Of a stretch of DNA of 64,000 nucleotides, positions 35,561 to 46,300 are shown piece after piece; position 1 is the first letter of the stretch, and each line of letters opens with the position of its first letter. Made by a program: the position numbers and the translations under genes. Under the pieces are notes generated by a model. That model was given only the letters and a program-made list of their open reading frames with translations, made no database searches and was not told the DNA's origin. This stretch comes from Chamaea fasciata (Eukaryota > Chordata > Aves > Passeriformes > Sylviidae), in NCBI GenBank assembly GCA_029207755.1, contig JARCOQ010000012.1, forward strand, positions 23,423,740-23,487,739. Direction: 5' to 3'.

Positions 35561-37006
35561 GAAAGGGACAATCGGATCTACTGGACTGTGTGGATTCGAT
35601 GGCCTGGAACATCTGACCCACAAAGATATACGGCTCTGGTTGATACCGGTGCTCAGTGTACTCTGATGCCATCAAGGTATGTGGGAGCGGAATCCATTTC
35701 CATTTCTGGGGTGACAGGAGGATCCCAGGAGCTGACTGTACTGGAAGCTGAAGTAAGTCTAACTGGGAACGAATGGCAGAAACACCCCATTGTGACTGGT
35801 CCAGAGGCCCCATGCATTTTGGGCATAGACTATCTCAGAAATGGGTATTTCAAAGACCCAAAAGGATACCGCTGGGTTTTTGGCATAGCTGCCCTAGAGA
35901 CAGAAGGCATCAGACAACTGAGTACCTTGCCTGGACTCTCAGACGACCCCTCTGCTGTGGGACTACTGAAGGTTGAAGAACAACAGGTGCCGATCACCCG
36001 AGCAACAGTGCACCGTCGGCAATATCGCACCGACAGAGACTCTGTGGTCCCCATCCATAAGATGATTCGTGAGCTGGAGAGCCAAGGGGTGGTAAGCAAG
36101 GCTCGTTCACCCTTTAATAGCCCTATATGGCCCGTGCGCAAGTCCAGTGGAGAATGGAGACTGACAGTGGATTACCGTGGCCTGAATGAAGTCACACCAC
36201 CACTGAGCGCTGCCGTACCAGACATGTTGGAGCTTCAGTATGAGCTGGAATCCAAGGCAGCAAAATGGTATGCGACCATTGATATTGCAAATGCCTTTTT
36301 CTCCATTCCTCGGGCAGCAGAATGCAGGCCTCAGTTTGCCTTCACCTGGAGGGGCGTGCAGTACACCTGGAACCGACTGCCCCAGGGGTGGAAGCACAGT
36401 CCCACCATTTGCCATGGACTGACCCAGGCTGCACTGGAAAAGGGTGAGGCTCCAGAACACCTGCAATACATTGACGACATTATCGTGTGGGGAAACACGG
36501 CAACAGAAGTCTTTGAGAAGGGAGAGAAGATCGTTCAGATTCTCCTGAAGGCCGGCTTCGCCATCAAGAGGAGCAAAGTCAAGGGACCTGCTCGAGAGAT
36601 CCAGTTTCTGGGAGTGAAGTGGCAAGATGGACGGCGTCAGATTCCCACTGAAGTCATCAATAAGATCACTGCAATGTCTCCACCGACCAACAAGAAGGAA
36701 ACACAAGCTTTCCTAGGTGCCATAGGCTTCTGGAGGATGCACATTCCCGAGTATAGCCAAATCGTGAGCCCTCTCTACCTGGTTACCCGCAAGAAGAACG
36801 ATTTCCACTGGGGCCCAGAACAGCAGCAAGCTTTCGCCCAGATCAAGCAGGAAATCGCTCACGCAGTAGCCCTTGGCCCAGTCAAGAGGGGATCAGAGGT
36901 GAAGAATGTGCTTTACTCCGCAGCCGGGAGCCATGGTCTGTCATGGAGCCTTTGGCAGAAGGTGCCGGGTGAGACTCGGGGACGACCACTGGGACTCTGG
37001 AGCTGA
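35561..37006 (+). pseudogene. ERV2 pol: protease and reverse transcriptase, ends at TGA
   Basis: The frame is open from 35,561, just after TAG at 35,558-35,560, and lies in a different phase from gag. The aspartic protease shows LVDTGAQCTL (DTG at about 35,642-35,650) and CILGIDYL. Reverse transcriptase follows with SPIWPVRKSSGEWRLTVDYR, ATIDIANAFFSIP, LPQGWKHSPTIC and the catalytic YIDD box (36,467-36,478), then a thumb with FLGVKW and AFLGAIGFWRMHIP. TGA at 37,004-37,006 ends the frame within the RT-RNase H connection, and the same phase stays open beyond it. The first ATG comes after the protease active site; a GTG lies at 35,588. All catalytic residues I can check are intact. Confidence 0.93.
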
Positions 37007-38736
37007 AGCTACAGAGGATTCGAAGCCAACTACACTCCCACAGAGAAGGAAATCTTAGCTGCCTATGAAGGAGTCCAAGCTGCCTCAGAGGTGATTGGTA
37101 CTGAAGCACAGCTGCTTCTGGCACCTCGACTACCGGTGCTGGGGTGGATGTTCAAGGGAAAGGTTCCTACCACACATCACGCCACCAACACCACGTGGAG
37201 CAAATGGATCGCCCTGATCACGCAGTGCGCCCGTATTGGAAACCTGAATCACCCTGGGATTCTGGAAATTATAACAAACTGGCCTGAAGGTGAGACCTTT
37301 GGATTATCCTCTGAAGAAGAGGAGGAGCAAGTGACACGGGCCGAGGAAGCCCCACCATATAACGAGCTACCGGAGAGTGAGAGACGATATGCCCTTTTCT
37401 CTGACGGTTCCTGCCGAATTGTAGGTGCTAACCAGAAATGGAAAGCTGCTGTATGGAGCCTCACACGACGAGCTGCACAAGCTACCGAGGGAGAAGGTGG
37501 ATCGAGTCAGGTCGCAGAGCTTAAAGCCGTCCAGCTGGCTTTGGATATTGCTGAACGAGAGAAGTGGCCAAGGTTCTATCTCTACACTGACTCGTGGATG
37601 GTAGCTAATGCTCTGTGGGGATGGCTGGACCGCTGGAGAAAGGCCAACTGGCAGCGCAGAGGGAAACCCATCTGGGCTGCTGAGATTTGGCAGGACATCG
37701 CCACCCGAGTAGAAAGGCTGACCGTGAAGGTTCGACACGTGGATGCGCACGTACCCAAGAGTCGGGCTAATGAAGAACATCATAACAACGAGCGGGTGGA
37801 TCGAGCTGCCAAGGTGAAAGTATCTCAGGTTGATCTAGACTGGCAGCACAAAGGAGAATTATTCCTAGCTCGTTGGGCTCATGATGCCTCTGGTCATCAA
37901 GGGAGAGATGCAACATATCGATGGGCTCGTGACCGAGGGGTGGACATTACTATGGACAGCATCTCCCAGGCTATCCATGACTGTGAGACCTGTGCTGCAA
38001 TCAAACAGGCCAAGCGAGTGAAGCCTCTGTGGTATGGTGGACGATGGTCAAAGTATAGGTATGGGGAAGCCTGGCAAATTGACTACATCACCCTTCCCCA
38101 AACCCGCCAAGGCAAGCACTACGTGCTCACCATGGTGGAAGCAACCACTGGATGGCTGGAGACCTACCTTGTGCCTCATGCTACTGCCCGGAACACCATC
38201 TTGGGCCTGGAAAAGCAGGTCCTGTGGAGACATGGCACCCCTGAGAGAATTGAGTCAGACAACGGGACTCATTTCAAGAATGGCCTCATAAGCACTTGGG
38301 CCAGAGAACACGGAATCGAATGGATATACCATATCCCATACCATGCACCAGCTGCTGGGAAGGTGGAACGCTGCAATGGACTGCTTAAAACTACCCTTAA
38401 GGCACTTGGTGGAGGGACCTTCAAAAATTGGGAACTGAACTTAGCGAAGGCCACCTGGATGGTCAATACCCGAGGGTCCATCAATCGAGCTGGTCCTGCC
38501 CAATCTGAATCCTTGCATACAGTGGATGGAGATAGGGTCCCTGTGGTACACATGAGAGGTATGTTAGGAAAGACTGTTTGGATTAATCCCACCTCGGGCA
38601 AGGGCAAACCCATCCGTGGGGTTGTCTTTGCTCAAGGACCTGGTTACACTTGGTGGGTGATGCAAAAGGATGGGGAAACCCACTGTGTACCACATGGAGA
38701 CCTTACTTTAAGTGAGAACTGTGTGCAGGATTTCAT

Positions 38737-38761
38737 TATATATATATGTGTGTGTGTGTGT
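38737..38761 (+). repeat. (TA)n(TG)n microsatellite inside the pol 3' end
   Basis: About five TA units followed by eight TG units, translated as Ile-Tyr and Val-Cys codons near the integrase C-terminus. The reading frame stays open through it. Confidence 0.9.
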
Positions 38762-38806
38762 AGTTTAAGGAAGGTATTGATTTGGGATGATGTAGATGGT
38801 AATAGA

Positions 38807-38821
38807 ATAAGGGGTGGATAA
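38807..38821 (+). promoter_or_regulatory. ERV2 candidate polypurine tract
   Basis: A purine-rich AATAAGGGGTGGATAA-type tract ends right before the 3' LTR start, the expected plus-strand primer position. It overlaps the last pol codons. Confidence 0.65.
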
Positions 38822-39275
38822 TGTCCTGGGTTGAAGTATATTCTATCACCATCTTCATGAACTGTTGAAACCAGGTGAGGCAGTGCTCTCTGCCTCCTCC
38901 TCTCTGGCTTGTCTTCTGTTAATGGGCCCATCAGGCCTTATCACATGACTCACCATCCCATTGTGAGATGCTCCGCCCAGAGGGAGAAACCAAGCATTCC
39001 AGCCTGGATATAAGCTGAGACTCTGAACACCAGAGGGGCGCTTATCCACTGGATTCCCAGAGGACCCGAGCTACCAGACCTTTCTACAGGATCACTGCTT
39101 CAGGAAGACCACCTCATCTGGACTGCTTCCATCACTACGCTCAGGTTGTATTCTGACTCTGTCAGTGGTCTTTTGTATTATTGCATCTATTTTATTTTAC
39201 TTTCTTTCCTTTTTTGCTATTAAATTGTATCTCTGACTTGGAGCCTCTCATTTGTTTTGCCTTCAAACTACTACA
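38822..39275 (+). repeat. ERV2 3' LTR (454 bp)
   Basis: Starts TGTCCTGGG, ends CTACTACA, with ATATAAG at 39,008-39,014 and an ATTAAA signal near the end. It lacks the 65 bp found in the 5' LTR. I count eight substitutions against the 5' LTR, five of them in the first 90 bases. Confidence 0.95.
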
Positions 39276-39280
39276 GGGAC

Positions 39281-39423
39281 AAAGACCCACAGGATCGGGG
39301 AAGTATCCCAGGATACTGAACTGTACCTCTTCTGCGGCCGTTGTCAGGGCTGGCCAGGCAAAGCGCGACACAGGTCCTGAGACACCGTGACCACCACACC
39401 TCTCCACGGCATATCAGGGACAG
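39281..39423 (+). mobile_element. Probable older LTR interrupted by ERV2 (right part)
   Basis: GC-richer sequence directly after the right GGGAC duplication. It differs from the AT-rich DNA further right and would continue the U5-like sequence that ends at 33,200. The right boundary near 'atcagggaca' (39,415-39,424) is a guess from a CA end. Confidence 0.4.
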
Positions 39424-39424
39424 T

Positions 39425-41560
39425 ATTTTGGAACAAGGTGGACTCACTTCACTGGAGTAATGTACTACATTGAGAAATTCCATATAGAGTTGATAATAGG
39501 AGATGTACAAATTAGGTGATCAGTGAAGGAAAGTGGCAAGTTTGTATGTGATACAGGCATCTGCCTTCCTTCCCTTCTCTCTCATTTGAAATTAAGGTCA
39601 AAGATATCAAGTAAATTGGTGGAAAAATTGTATTCTGACCAATCTCTTGTTTTGATCACTTGGAGTCTAAATTACTCACTAAATTACATGTGGTATCCTT
39701 ACAGAAATGAAAAAAAGTGTAATGCTCTGTGTGCTTTTCTGAATGAATAATCTGTACAACAGTTAATTCCCCTTGCATATATTGAAATAAATTCAAATGA
39801 TAAACGAGTACCTCAGATTCTTCATCTGTCTGAGAATTAAGTCTGTGTGACCTGTCCATGGCTTATGTTTTAGTACAGCTCTGCAGGTGAGATTCAGATC
39901 ATGTTCTGCATTTTGATATAGAATCAAAAATGAGAAATTAAAGGGTCCCATTTGTTCCCTCCCTCATCTGTCGCTGCCTGACCATATGTGTGACAGCTTG
40001 GAAGGGAAATTCTCTGCTCATTTCATATCTTACACCTATTATTTAAAAATCATTACTCCCTACCTTGAGATCTAAGGGGAAAATGTTCATAAACCAGGAT
40101 TCAGATCCACATCCAGAGTCCTGCAAGTGTAACACATAAATAATTTTATTTCTTGTTGCTTCCTTGGCAAATTCTGCATGAGTTTTCCCAATAATCCCAT
40201 GGTTATACCCAAATATTCTCAGTCATGCTGCTGACAGGGGGTTGCACAGGGATAAGAGGGAGCATGGAAAAGTTCCGTGAGTGGAAGTTCATCAGCCATG
40301 ACATTATTGAGGGGAGGCAGAGGAGGAATCTTGCTCTGTCTGATGCAGGACTAACAGCAGCAAAGTACAATTGTTCAGCTCATGACAAACAAAGCCAGAA
40401 CCAAGTGAATCCACCCAGGAACTGCTCTGCCTCCCTGTCTTTCCTTACAGCAGTTCTGGGCTCTCAGGTGTCACTTCAAGCCATCAATACAACCCTTCTT
40501 TATCACAAAACCCACGCATAGTGATAAAGCCTATCTTCTGCTTGCAACTGCAGGGCTCACTTAATGAATACTTGTCTTGCACAGTTCAGGAGAAAGCCTT
40601 TGTGATCATTCACACAATGCAATTTATTTTATTTATTTCACTAGAAAAGGTAGTATTATTATCTGAACAGTTGTTCCATGCGGTTATTAATTAAAATCCA
40701 AAGCCACTTCAGTAATGTTAAGTTTCAAATGTTTCCTTCACTGCTTTACAAAGAGAGCAGGTTCTGATTGTCCATACGAATGTGGATATATCCATAAGGC
40801 CAGAGTATTAGATGAATACATAATATGGCAAGGACCCTTCCAAATCTCTGAATTAAAAACAAAACAAAAAAAAAGCCAACTTCACTGATAAACTTTAAAT
40901 TTAATCTCCACAATTACAATAGGAACCCCAGTGGAATAATTAATTCTTTGCAGAGTATATTTCCCATTTTGCCTATAAGACAAGTTGTCCAATAAAATTA
41001 TGACAAAAAATACACTTGTTGCATAAAGAAAACTCACAGGACTGAAATCTCAGATTATTAGAGAATTAAACAGCCATTTTCTGTGATTTCTCTGCCCACA
41101 AGAGCAGCAAAACTGAACATCTGAATGCTCCACAAAAGAAAACAAAATTGAAGTCTATCCTGGTATGATCACTCATTAGAAGCAATAAATAACTACAATT
41201 TACATCTTTTATTGCCCGGTGTCCTATAAATCCAGTAGAAACTCTGGGAACCATTCCATGAGTTTTATTTTGCTACAGGTAGAGCAGTAGGCAAGACCTG
41301 CACTCCTTTACCACAGGGAAGGGATCCCTTTACTACTATAGCTGCACAATCACATGTGCTGTCCCCTCCCTCCTCTCTTTCCCAAACCTTCAAGCAGATT
41401 AATTGTTTGAACTATATTTTCCATGATACTTGCCTTTTCGGGCACCCACAATAATGTTAGTTCTGAAAAAATCCATGACCTCAGTAAAAAAAATATGCAG
41501 GAAACAATCTTAGGATCACAACCCTCCAGGCCAAGCACCAGGGACATCAGTTGCCCTATG
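39425..41560. other. AT-rich non-coding stretch
   Basis: No gene or clear repeat recognised. Confidence 0.6.
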
Positions 41561-41563
41561 AGC

Positions 41564-41680
41564 AGAATCACAGAATCACAGAATCACAGAATCACAGAAT
41601 CACAGAATCACAGAATCACAGAATCACAGAATCACAGAATCACAGAATCACAGAATCACAGAATCACAGAATCACAGAAT
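41564..41680 (-). repeat. CR1 3'-terminal 8-bp repeat, about 14 units
   Basis: On the plus strand this is a tandem run of AATCACAG, perfect or nearly so (ATTCTGTG when read with the CR1). It sits exactly at the CR1 3' end, where CR1 copies normally carry only a few such units. Confidence 0.97.
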
Positions 41681-41738
41681 GTGTAGGTTGGAAGAAACCT
41701 TCAAGATTATCAAGTCCAACCCAGCCCTAACACCTCAA

Positions 41739-42290
41739 CTAGATCATGGCATCGAATGCCACATCCAGTCTTTTCTTAAACAAGTCCAGGGATGACGACT
41801 CCACCACCTCCCCAGGCAGACTATTCCAGTACTTTACCACTCTTTCCGTGAAAAACTTCTTCATGATATCCAACCTATACTTCCCTTGACACAGCCTAAG
41901 ACTGTGTCCTCTCATTCTGTCAGTTGCTGCCTGGAGAAAGAGACCAACCCCCACCTGATTACAGCCACCTTTCAGGCAGTTGTAGAGAGTGATAAGGTCA
42001 CCTCTGAGTCTCCTTTTCTCCAGGCTAAACAACCCCAGCTCCCTCAGTTGTTCTTAATATGGCTTGTGTTCCAAGCCCCTCTCCAGCCTTGTTGCCTCCT
42101 CTGTACACGCTCAAGCACCTCAACATCCTTCCTAAACCGAGGGGCCCAGAACTGGACACAGCACTCAAGGTGTGGCCTCACCAGTGCTGAGTACAGGGGA
42201 AGAATGACCTCCCTGCTCCTGCTGGCCACGCCATTCCTGATACAGGTCAGAAGCCATTTGCCCTCTTGGCCACCCGGACACACTGCTGGC
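41739..42290 (-). pseudogene. CR1 ORF2 C-terminal region
   Basis: The C-terminal part of the CR1 protein after the reverse transcriptase, in two frames. The first (42,283-42,044) reads through [19 protein letters not shown] and [11 protein letters not shown]. The second (42,032-41,739) reads through [15 protein letters not shown] and [15 protein letters not shown] and stops at 41,739. Both segments are standard for the CR1 C-terminus; its exact role is not settled. Confidence 0.88.
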
Positions 42291-42414
42291 TCATGTTCAG
42301 CTGGCTACTGACCAGAACCCCCAGGTCCCTTTCTGCCTGGGCACTGTCCAGTCACTCCACCCCCAGCCTATAACACTGCAGGGGGTTATTGTGGCCAAGC
42401 TGCAGGACCCGGCA

Positions 42415-43186
42415 CTAGGACTTATTAAACTTCATCTTGTTAGACTCTGCCCATCCATCGAACCATTTCAGGTCTCTCTGCAGAGACATCCTATCTTCCA
42501 ACAGATCTACACACACTCCCAGCTTAGTGTCATCCACAAATTTACTAATGAAAGATTCAATACCCTCATCCACGTCATCGATAAAAATATTGAACAGAAC
42601 TGGTCCCAGCACAGACCCCTGAGGAACACCACTGGTGTCCCAGCACCATTCACCACCACTCTCTGGACCTGGCCATCCAGCCAGTTCTGAACCCAGCAAA
42701 GAGTGCTCCTGTCCAAGCCCTGGGCTGCCAGCTTTTCCAGGAGTATGCTGTGGGAGACAGTGTCAAAGGCCTTGCTGAAGTCCAAATAGACAACATCCAC
42801 AGCCTTTCCTGCATCCACCAGGTGGGTCACTTGGTCATAAAAGGAGATCAGGTTGGTCAAACATGACCTGCCTCTCCTAAACCCATGCTGGCTGGGCCTG
42901 AGACCCTGGCCATCCTGGAAATTCTGTGTGATGACACTCAGTCTAAACTGTTCCATTATCTTGCCAGTACTGAGGTCAGGCTGACTGGTCTGTAATTACT
43001 GGGATCCTCCCTCCCATCCTTTTTGTGAATGGGTGTCATATTGGCCAACTTCCAGTCATCTGGAACCTTGCTAGTGAGCCAAGACTGATGGTAAATGATG
43101 GAGAGTGGCTTTGCAAGCTCATCTGCCAGCTCCCTCATCACCCTGGGATGGATCCCATCTGGGCCCATAGATTTATGAGTATCCAA
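42415..43186 (-). pseudogene. CR1 ORF2 reverse transcriptase region, broken
   Basis: Reverse transcriptase of a CR1 LINE, which copies its RNA at the target site. Motifs in order are [82 protein letters not shown] and the catalytic FVDDTKL box. These lie in three phases with breaks near 42,960 and 42,600, so no functional enzyme is encoded. Confidence 0.93.
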
Positions 43187-43320
43187 GCATCTCAGCAGTT
43201 CTCTGACTGCTTCCTCTTCGATAATGGGGGGACCATTCTGTTCCCTGATACCATCAGCAACCTAAGAGAACTGTTGTCTTGAAGACAAGTTGTCTTCCCA
43301 CTGAAAACTGAGAGAAGGCA

Positions 43321-43945
43321 TTAAGCCTTCTCCTCATCTGCAATTACTAAGTTCCCTCCCTCATCCAATAGAGAACAAACACTGGCCTTACCTTTCCTTT
43401 TACCATTAATATATTTGTAGAAACATTTTTTATTATCCTTTTCAGAAGTAACCATTTTAAGTTCAAACTGAGCTTTGGCCTCCCTAATTTTTTTCCTACA
43501 TGCTCTAGCACCCCCCTTAAATACTTCCTGAGAGACCAGACCCTCCTTCCAAAAATGATAGATCCTCTTTTTATTCCTAATTCCTCCAAAACCTCCTTGC
43601 CCATCCAGGCTGGACATTTACCTTGTCGACTCATCTTTCAGCACACAGGGACAGTCTGTTCCTGTGCCCTCGAAATCTCTGTTTTGAGGCATTCCCACCT
43701 TTCCTGGACTCCTTTGTTTTTAAGGGCTGCTTCCCAAGGAACTTCCTAAATAAGTTTCCTAAATAGGCCAAATCTGCCTTCTGGAAGTCGAATGTAAAAG
43801 TCTTAATGATGTTCCTCCTGATTTCACCAAATATTGAGAACCCTATAATTTCATGATCACACTGCCCGAGTCGTCCTCCAACCACTACATCTGCCACCAG
43901 CCCATTTCTATTTGTAAACAACAGATCTAACATAGTTCCCCCCAT
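43321..43945 (-). pseudogene. CR1 ORF2 segment between endonuclease and reverse transcriptase
   Basis: Frames 43,945-43,631, 43,634-43,347 and 43,617-43,321 overlap in different phases. Recognisable CR1 pieces include GTMLDLLFTNR, the DHEIIGFSIF segment of the late endonuclease, and KKNKRIYHFWKEG/NKKCFYKYI-type linker sequence. At least two frameshifts are present. Confidence 0.8.
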
Positions 43946-43952
43946 GGTGGGC

Positions 43953-44447
43953 TCACAAAAAGTTGTCCTCCATGCACTCTAAACATTTCCTGGGCTGCCT
44001 CTTTTCTCCTGTATTAAGTTCCCAGCAGATGTCTGGCAGGTTGAAGTCACCTACAAGAACAAGGGCTGATGATCCTGAAACATTCTCCAGCTGCTTATAG
44101 AATAAGTTGTCCACCTCTTCCTCCTGGTTGGGGGGACAATAACAGACTCCCAGTAGGATGTCAGCCTTGGCTTTCCCCTTAATTCTCACCCATAGGCATT
44201 CAACTCCATCTTCATTAGTTTTAATACTTATGGCGTCAAAAGCCTTATTAATATAAAGGGCAACCACTCCACCTCTTTTCCCTTTCCTGTCTCTTCTGAA
44301 GAGCTTGTGGCCATCGGGTGCAGTGCTCCAGCTACGTGAGTCATCCCACCACATTTCTGTGATGGGGACTACATCATAGCTATGCTGTTGCACCATGGCC
44401 TCCAGCTCTTTCTGTTTGTTACCCATGCTGGATGCATTGGTATACAT
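43953..44447 (-). pseudogene. CR1 ORF2 endonuclease region
   Basis: A 164-codon frame of the apurinic/apyrimidinic-type endonuclease that nicks the target. It starts near MYTNASSMGNKQKEL and contains VPITEMWWDDS (the family's catalytic Glu region), RGGVVALYI and LVGDFNLPDICWE (the GDFN catalytic motif). The first residues of the usual ORF2 start lie near the truncation point, so the copy ends close to the ORF2 beginning. Confidence 0.92.
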
Positions 44448-44459
44448 GCACTTCTAGAA

Positions 44460-46080
44460 GGTGCTGGAAGATATTGCAGTTCAGCACTGAGGAATTCTCA
44501 GTGTGGCTGATATGACATTCCCCAAGTATTTGTCTTTTTACTTACTTCAGAGCCTCCAAGGAACAAGTATCCCCACAGACATCAATAGTAGAACAAGTCA
44601 AGTGATTCAACAACTGCTCCTTGAAGGAGAAATGAGTTTGTGGCCAACTCGTTCCTTAAAGGCCAATTCCTGATGTATAAAAAATCACAGCATAAAGAAC
44701 TGTGGCCATTTGTCTCCTCGTGCTTCTGCCATAGAGCAGCCAAGACTGTCCTTTCAACATTTTAGAAACGGTTTGCCAAATCATTGTGCTGTCAGTAAAT
44801 GGAAACCTTCATTTTCAGGTGTTGCAAATACTGTGAAGAGAAAGCTGCAGAGTGCACTGAAATTCAGGGTGACACCAGAGGGACTGCACAGCACAGTTTT
44901 CCACACATCCTAGGGAAAAACTAAGGAACTGTCTCTTCAGTCCAGGAGGAATGATTCAAAAGTACTTCTTTACTCTTAGGAAACAAATACACAAAAATAA
45001 AAGCTGATTTTGTTCTGCCTGCGAGTAGATGTAATATGGTTGCCTTGTAGATGCTTGCAAAAATCAAATTATGTCATAGGAAAACAAATTAAAACATTCC
45101 CACTTTGCCACAGGAATCAGCTGGATTTTGTCTAGGGTTTGACTGACAGACATGTCAACATGTTATTTTTTCATTACATCATGAACAAGTAGACGTTTTC
45201 TTGCCCAAAGAGGGAACTGTCCCATTACCTCAGCTTCAGTGGTATTTCAGTCCCTCCATTGCCTCATTTTGTGGGAACCTTTCTCATATCTCTTGAGAAA
45301 TCATTTGTGTCACACAAAAATGATAACAAGTTTATGAGAAACACTTGGTTCACGCATAAATATCTTTGAAGTTTATATTATTTAAAACAGCACCATTGGG
45401 TTATTTGTTAATTGTAAACTTGCTGCAACAGAGTATGAAATACATTTCAACAGGTCTCCAGTATAGGATAATTTCTTTTCTGTAAAAAACATTGTGATGA
45501 TGATGATAATAATACTAATAATTGTAACTGTAATAATAAAATTCCATCTATTATGGAATTCAGCTGCCCATGTTCAAGTCAGACAGGCCACTTGCAAGCT
45601 CTGTCCTGTAACATTGGTGGATATAATTTTCAAGGAATAAAGCTGGGTTTCCATTTCATCCCTCCTTTCCCTCAAACGCATTTTAAATTCTGCCCTCAAA
45701 AGAGACATGAAGTCCTGGGAACAAAATCAGAATCTGTAGAATTAGGGAAAAAACCCTAACAGAGGGTGGATAGGAGCACAAGACATGCACTAATCCTCTA
45801 CTATCCCCCCAAACAGCCGACAGTTATGTCTTTCCCAGGAGACAGTTCTCAGCTTTGCGCTAAACTGTCCATAAATTTGGAGACCCCATAAGTCCCTGGG
45901 GATTCTCTCCCAGTGACAGCCTGCTCAGCCATTAGAGCAGTTTTCTTGCTGTGTCTGACCTAAGCTGTGTTCGTAAATGCATTATTCCCATCCTCTCCAG
46001 GGTGGATGTGATGGAGTAATGAACACACACCGACTCTTTTACAATAAGTTTTGGAATAATAAAACTGAAGCTCTCCTGTG
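44460..46080. other. AT-rich non-coding stretch
   Basis: No gene recognised. A GAT/AAT-rich simple stretch lies at about 45,495-45,540. Confidence 0.6.
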
Positions 46081-46084
46081 TTTA

Positions 46085-46300
46085 GTGCTCTTCCCCTTAG
46101 GCTAAACAACCTTAATTCATTGATATTTTTATTCAAAAGTTGCTCTAATATCTTTTGAAGCTGTTTTGGGAGCTTTCTTCAAATGGGCCACGACTACTTG
46201 TCCTCCTTGAAGTGCCGTGGCCCAGACAGGATACTTTCCTCCAGTTTGCTTTCCCTCATCCTAAAGAGAGGTAAAATATTGCTTCCCATCTCACTCTGAG
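46085..46300 (-). mobile_element. Possible ancient CR1 remnant
   Basis: Scattered similarity to the CR1 C-terminal coding region on the minus strand ('cttaggctaaacaacc', 'gtggcccagacaggatac'), in the same order as in the 41.5-44.5 kb copy. It is strongly degraded and the identification is tentative. Confidence 0.3.

Larger units (their letters stand above)
37007..38821 (+). pseudogene. ERV2 pol: RNase H and integrase
   Basis: Continues the pol phase after TGA 37,004-37,006 and stays open for about 600 codons. RNase H acidic residues are in LFSDGSC, QVAELKAVQL, YTDSWMVANAL and NERVDRAAK. Integrase has an HHCC zinc site (WAHDASGH, then CETC) and a DDE core: Asp in WQIDYI (codon 38,081), Asp in ESDNGTHF (38,258) and Glu in GKVERCNGL (38,366). 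The last two are separated by 35 residues, the usual DX35E spacing. The C-terminal domain (TVWINPTSGKGK, WWVMQKDGE) is intact. The final codons run through a TA/TG microsatellite (38,737-38,761) and stop at the LTR border. There is no env. Confidence 0.93.
33196..39280 (+). mobile_element. ERV2: class III (ERV-L-like) provirus, env-less, near full length
   Basis: Plus-strand provirus with two LTRs (33,201-33,719 and 38,822-39,275), both TG...CA, flanked by a perfect 5-bp duplication GGGAC (33,196-33,200 and 39,276-39,280). The internal order is a Lys-type primer site, gag, protease, reverse transcriptase, RNase H, integrase and a purine tract. There is no env, no zinc knuckle and no visible dUTPase. 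The gag capsid half and the pol resemble the ERV-L/spuma-related class. By eye the LTRs differ by eight substitutions over about 454 aligned bases plus one 65-bp indel, so insertion is fairly recent. The damage I see is four in-frame TGA codons (34,573, 34,756, 34,846 and 37,004). Confidence 0.93.
41564..44460 (-). mobile_element. CR1 LINE, 2.9 kb, 5'-truncated
   Basis: The longest CR1 here, on the minus strand. It spans from near the start of ORF2 (endonuclease) to the 3' tail, so the 5' region and ORF1 are missing, as is usual for incomplete reverse transcription. ORF2 is recognisable throughout but split by several frame changes: the surviving segments 44,447-43,953, 43,945-43,631, 43,617-43,321, 43,186-42,956, 42,956-42,507, 42,699-42,415 and 42,032-41,739 are in different phases. 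A short 3' region follows, with the 'ttccaacctacac' block and an exceptionally long run of 8-bp units. Confidence 0.95.

Noticed and set aside
38822..39280. An env gene for ERV2
   Set aside because: The pol frame runs to the 3' LTR border, leaving no space for env, as expected for ERV-L-like elements.
41564..41680. Regular short repeats suggesting a CRISPR-like array
   Set aside because: There are no spacers between the 8-bp units, and the setting is a vertebrate LINE tail.
41423..41686. Open frame with a repeated RITESQNH motif
   Set aside because: This is the translation of the CR1 8-bp tail in plus orientation, not a protein.
45780..46110. Weak similarity to the ERV1 leader ('ctgacctaagctgtgttc' compared with 17,068-17,085) and an AATAAA-like signal, suggesting another LTR
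   Set aside because: The match is about 18 bases and isolated, with no TG...CA ends or duplications found.
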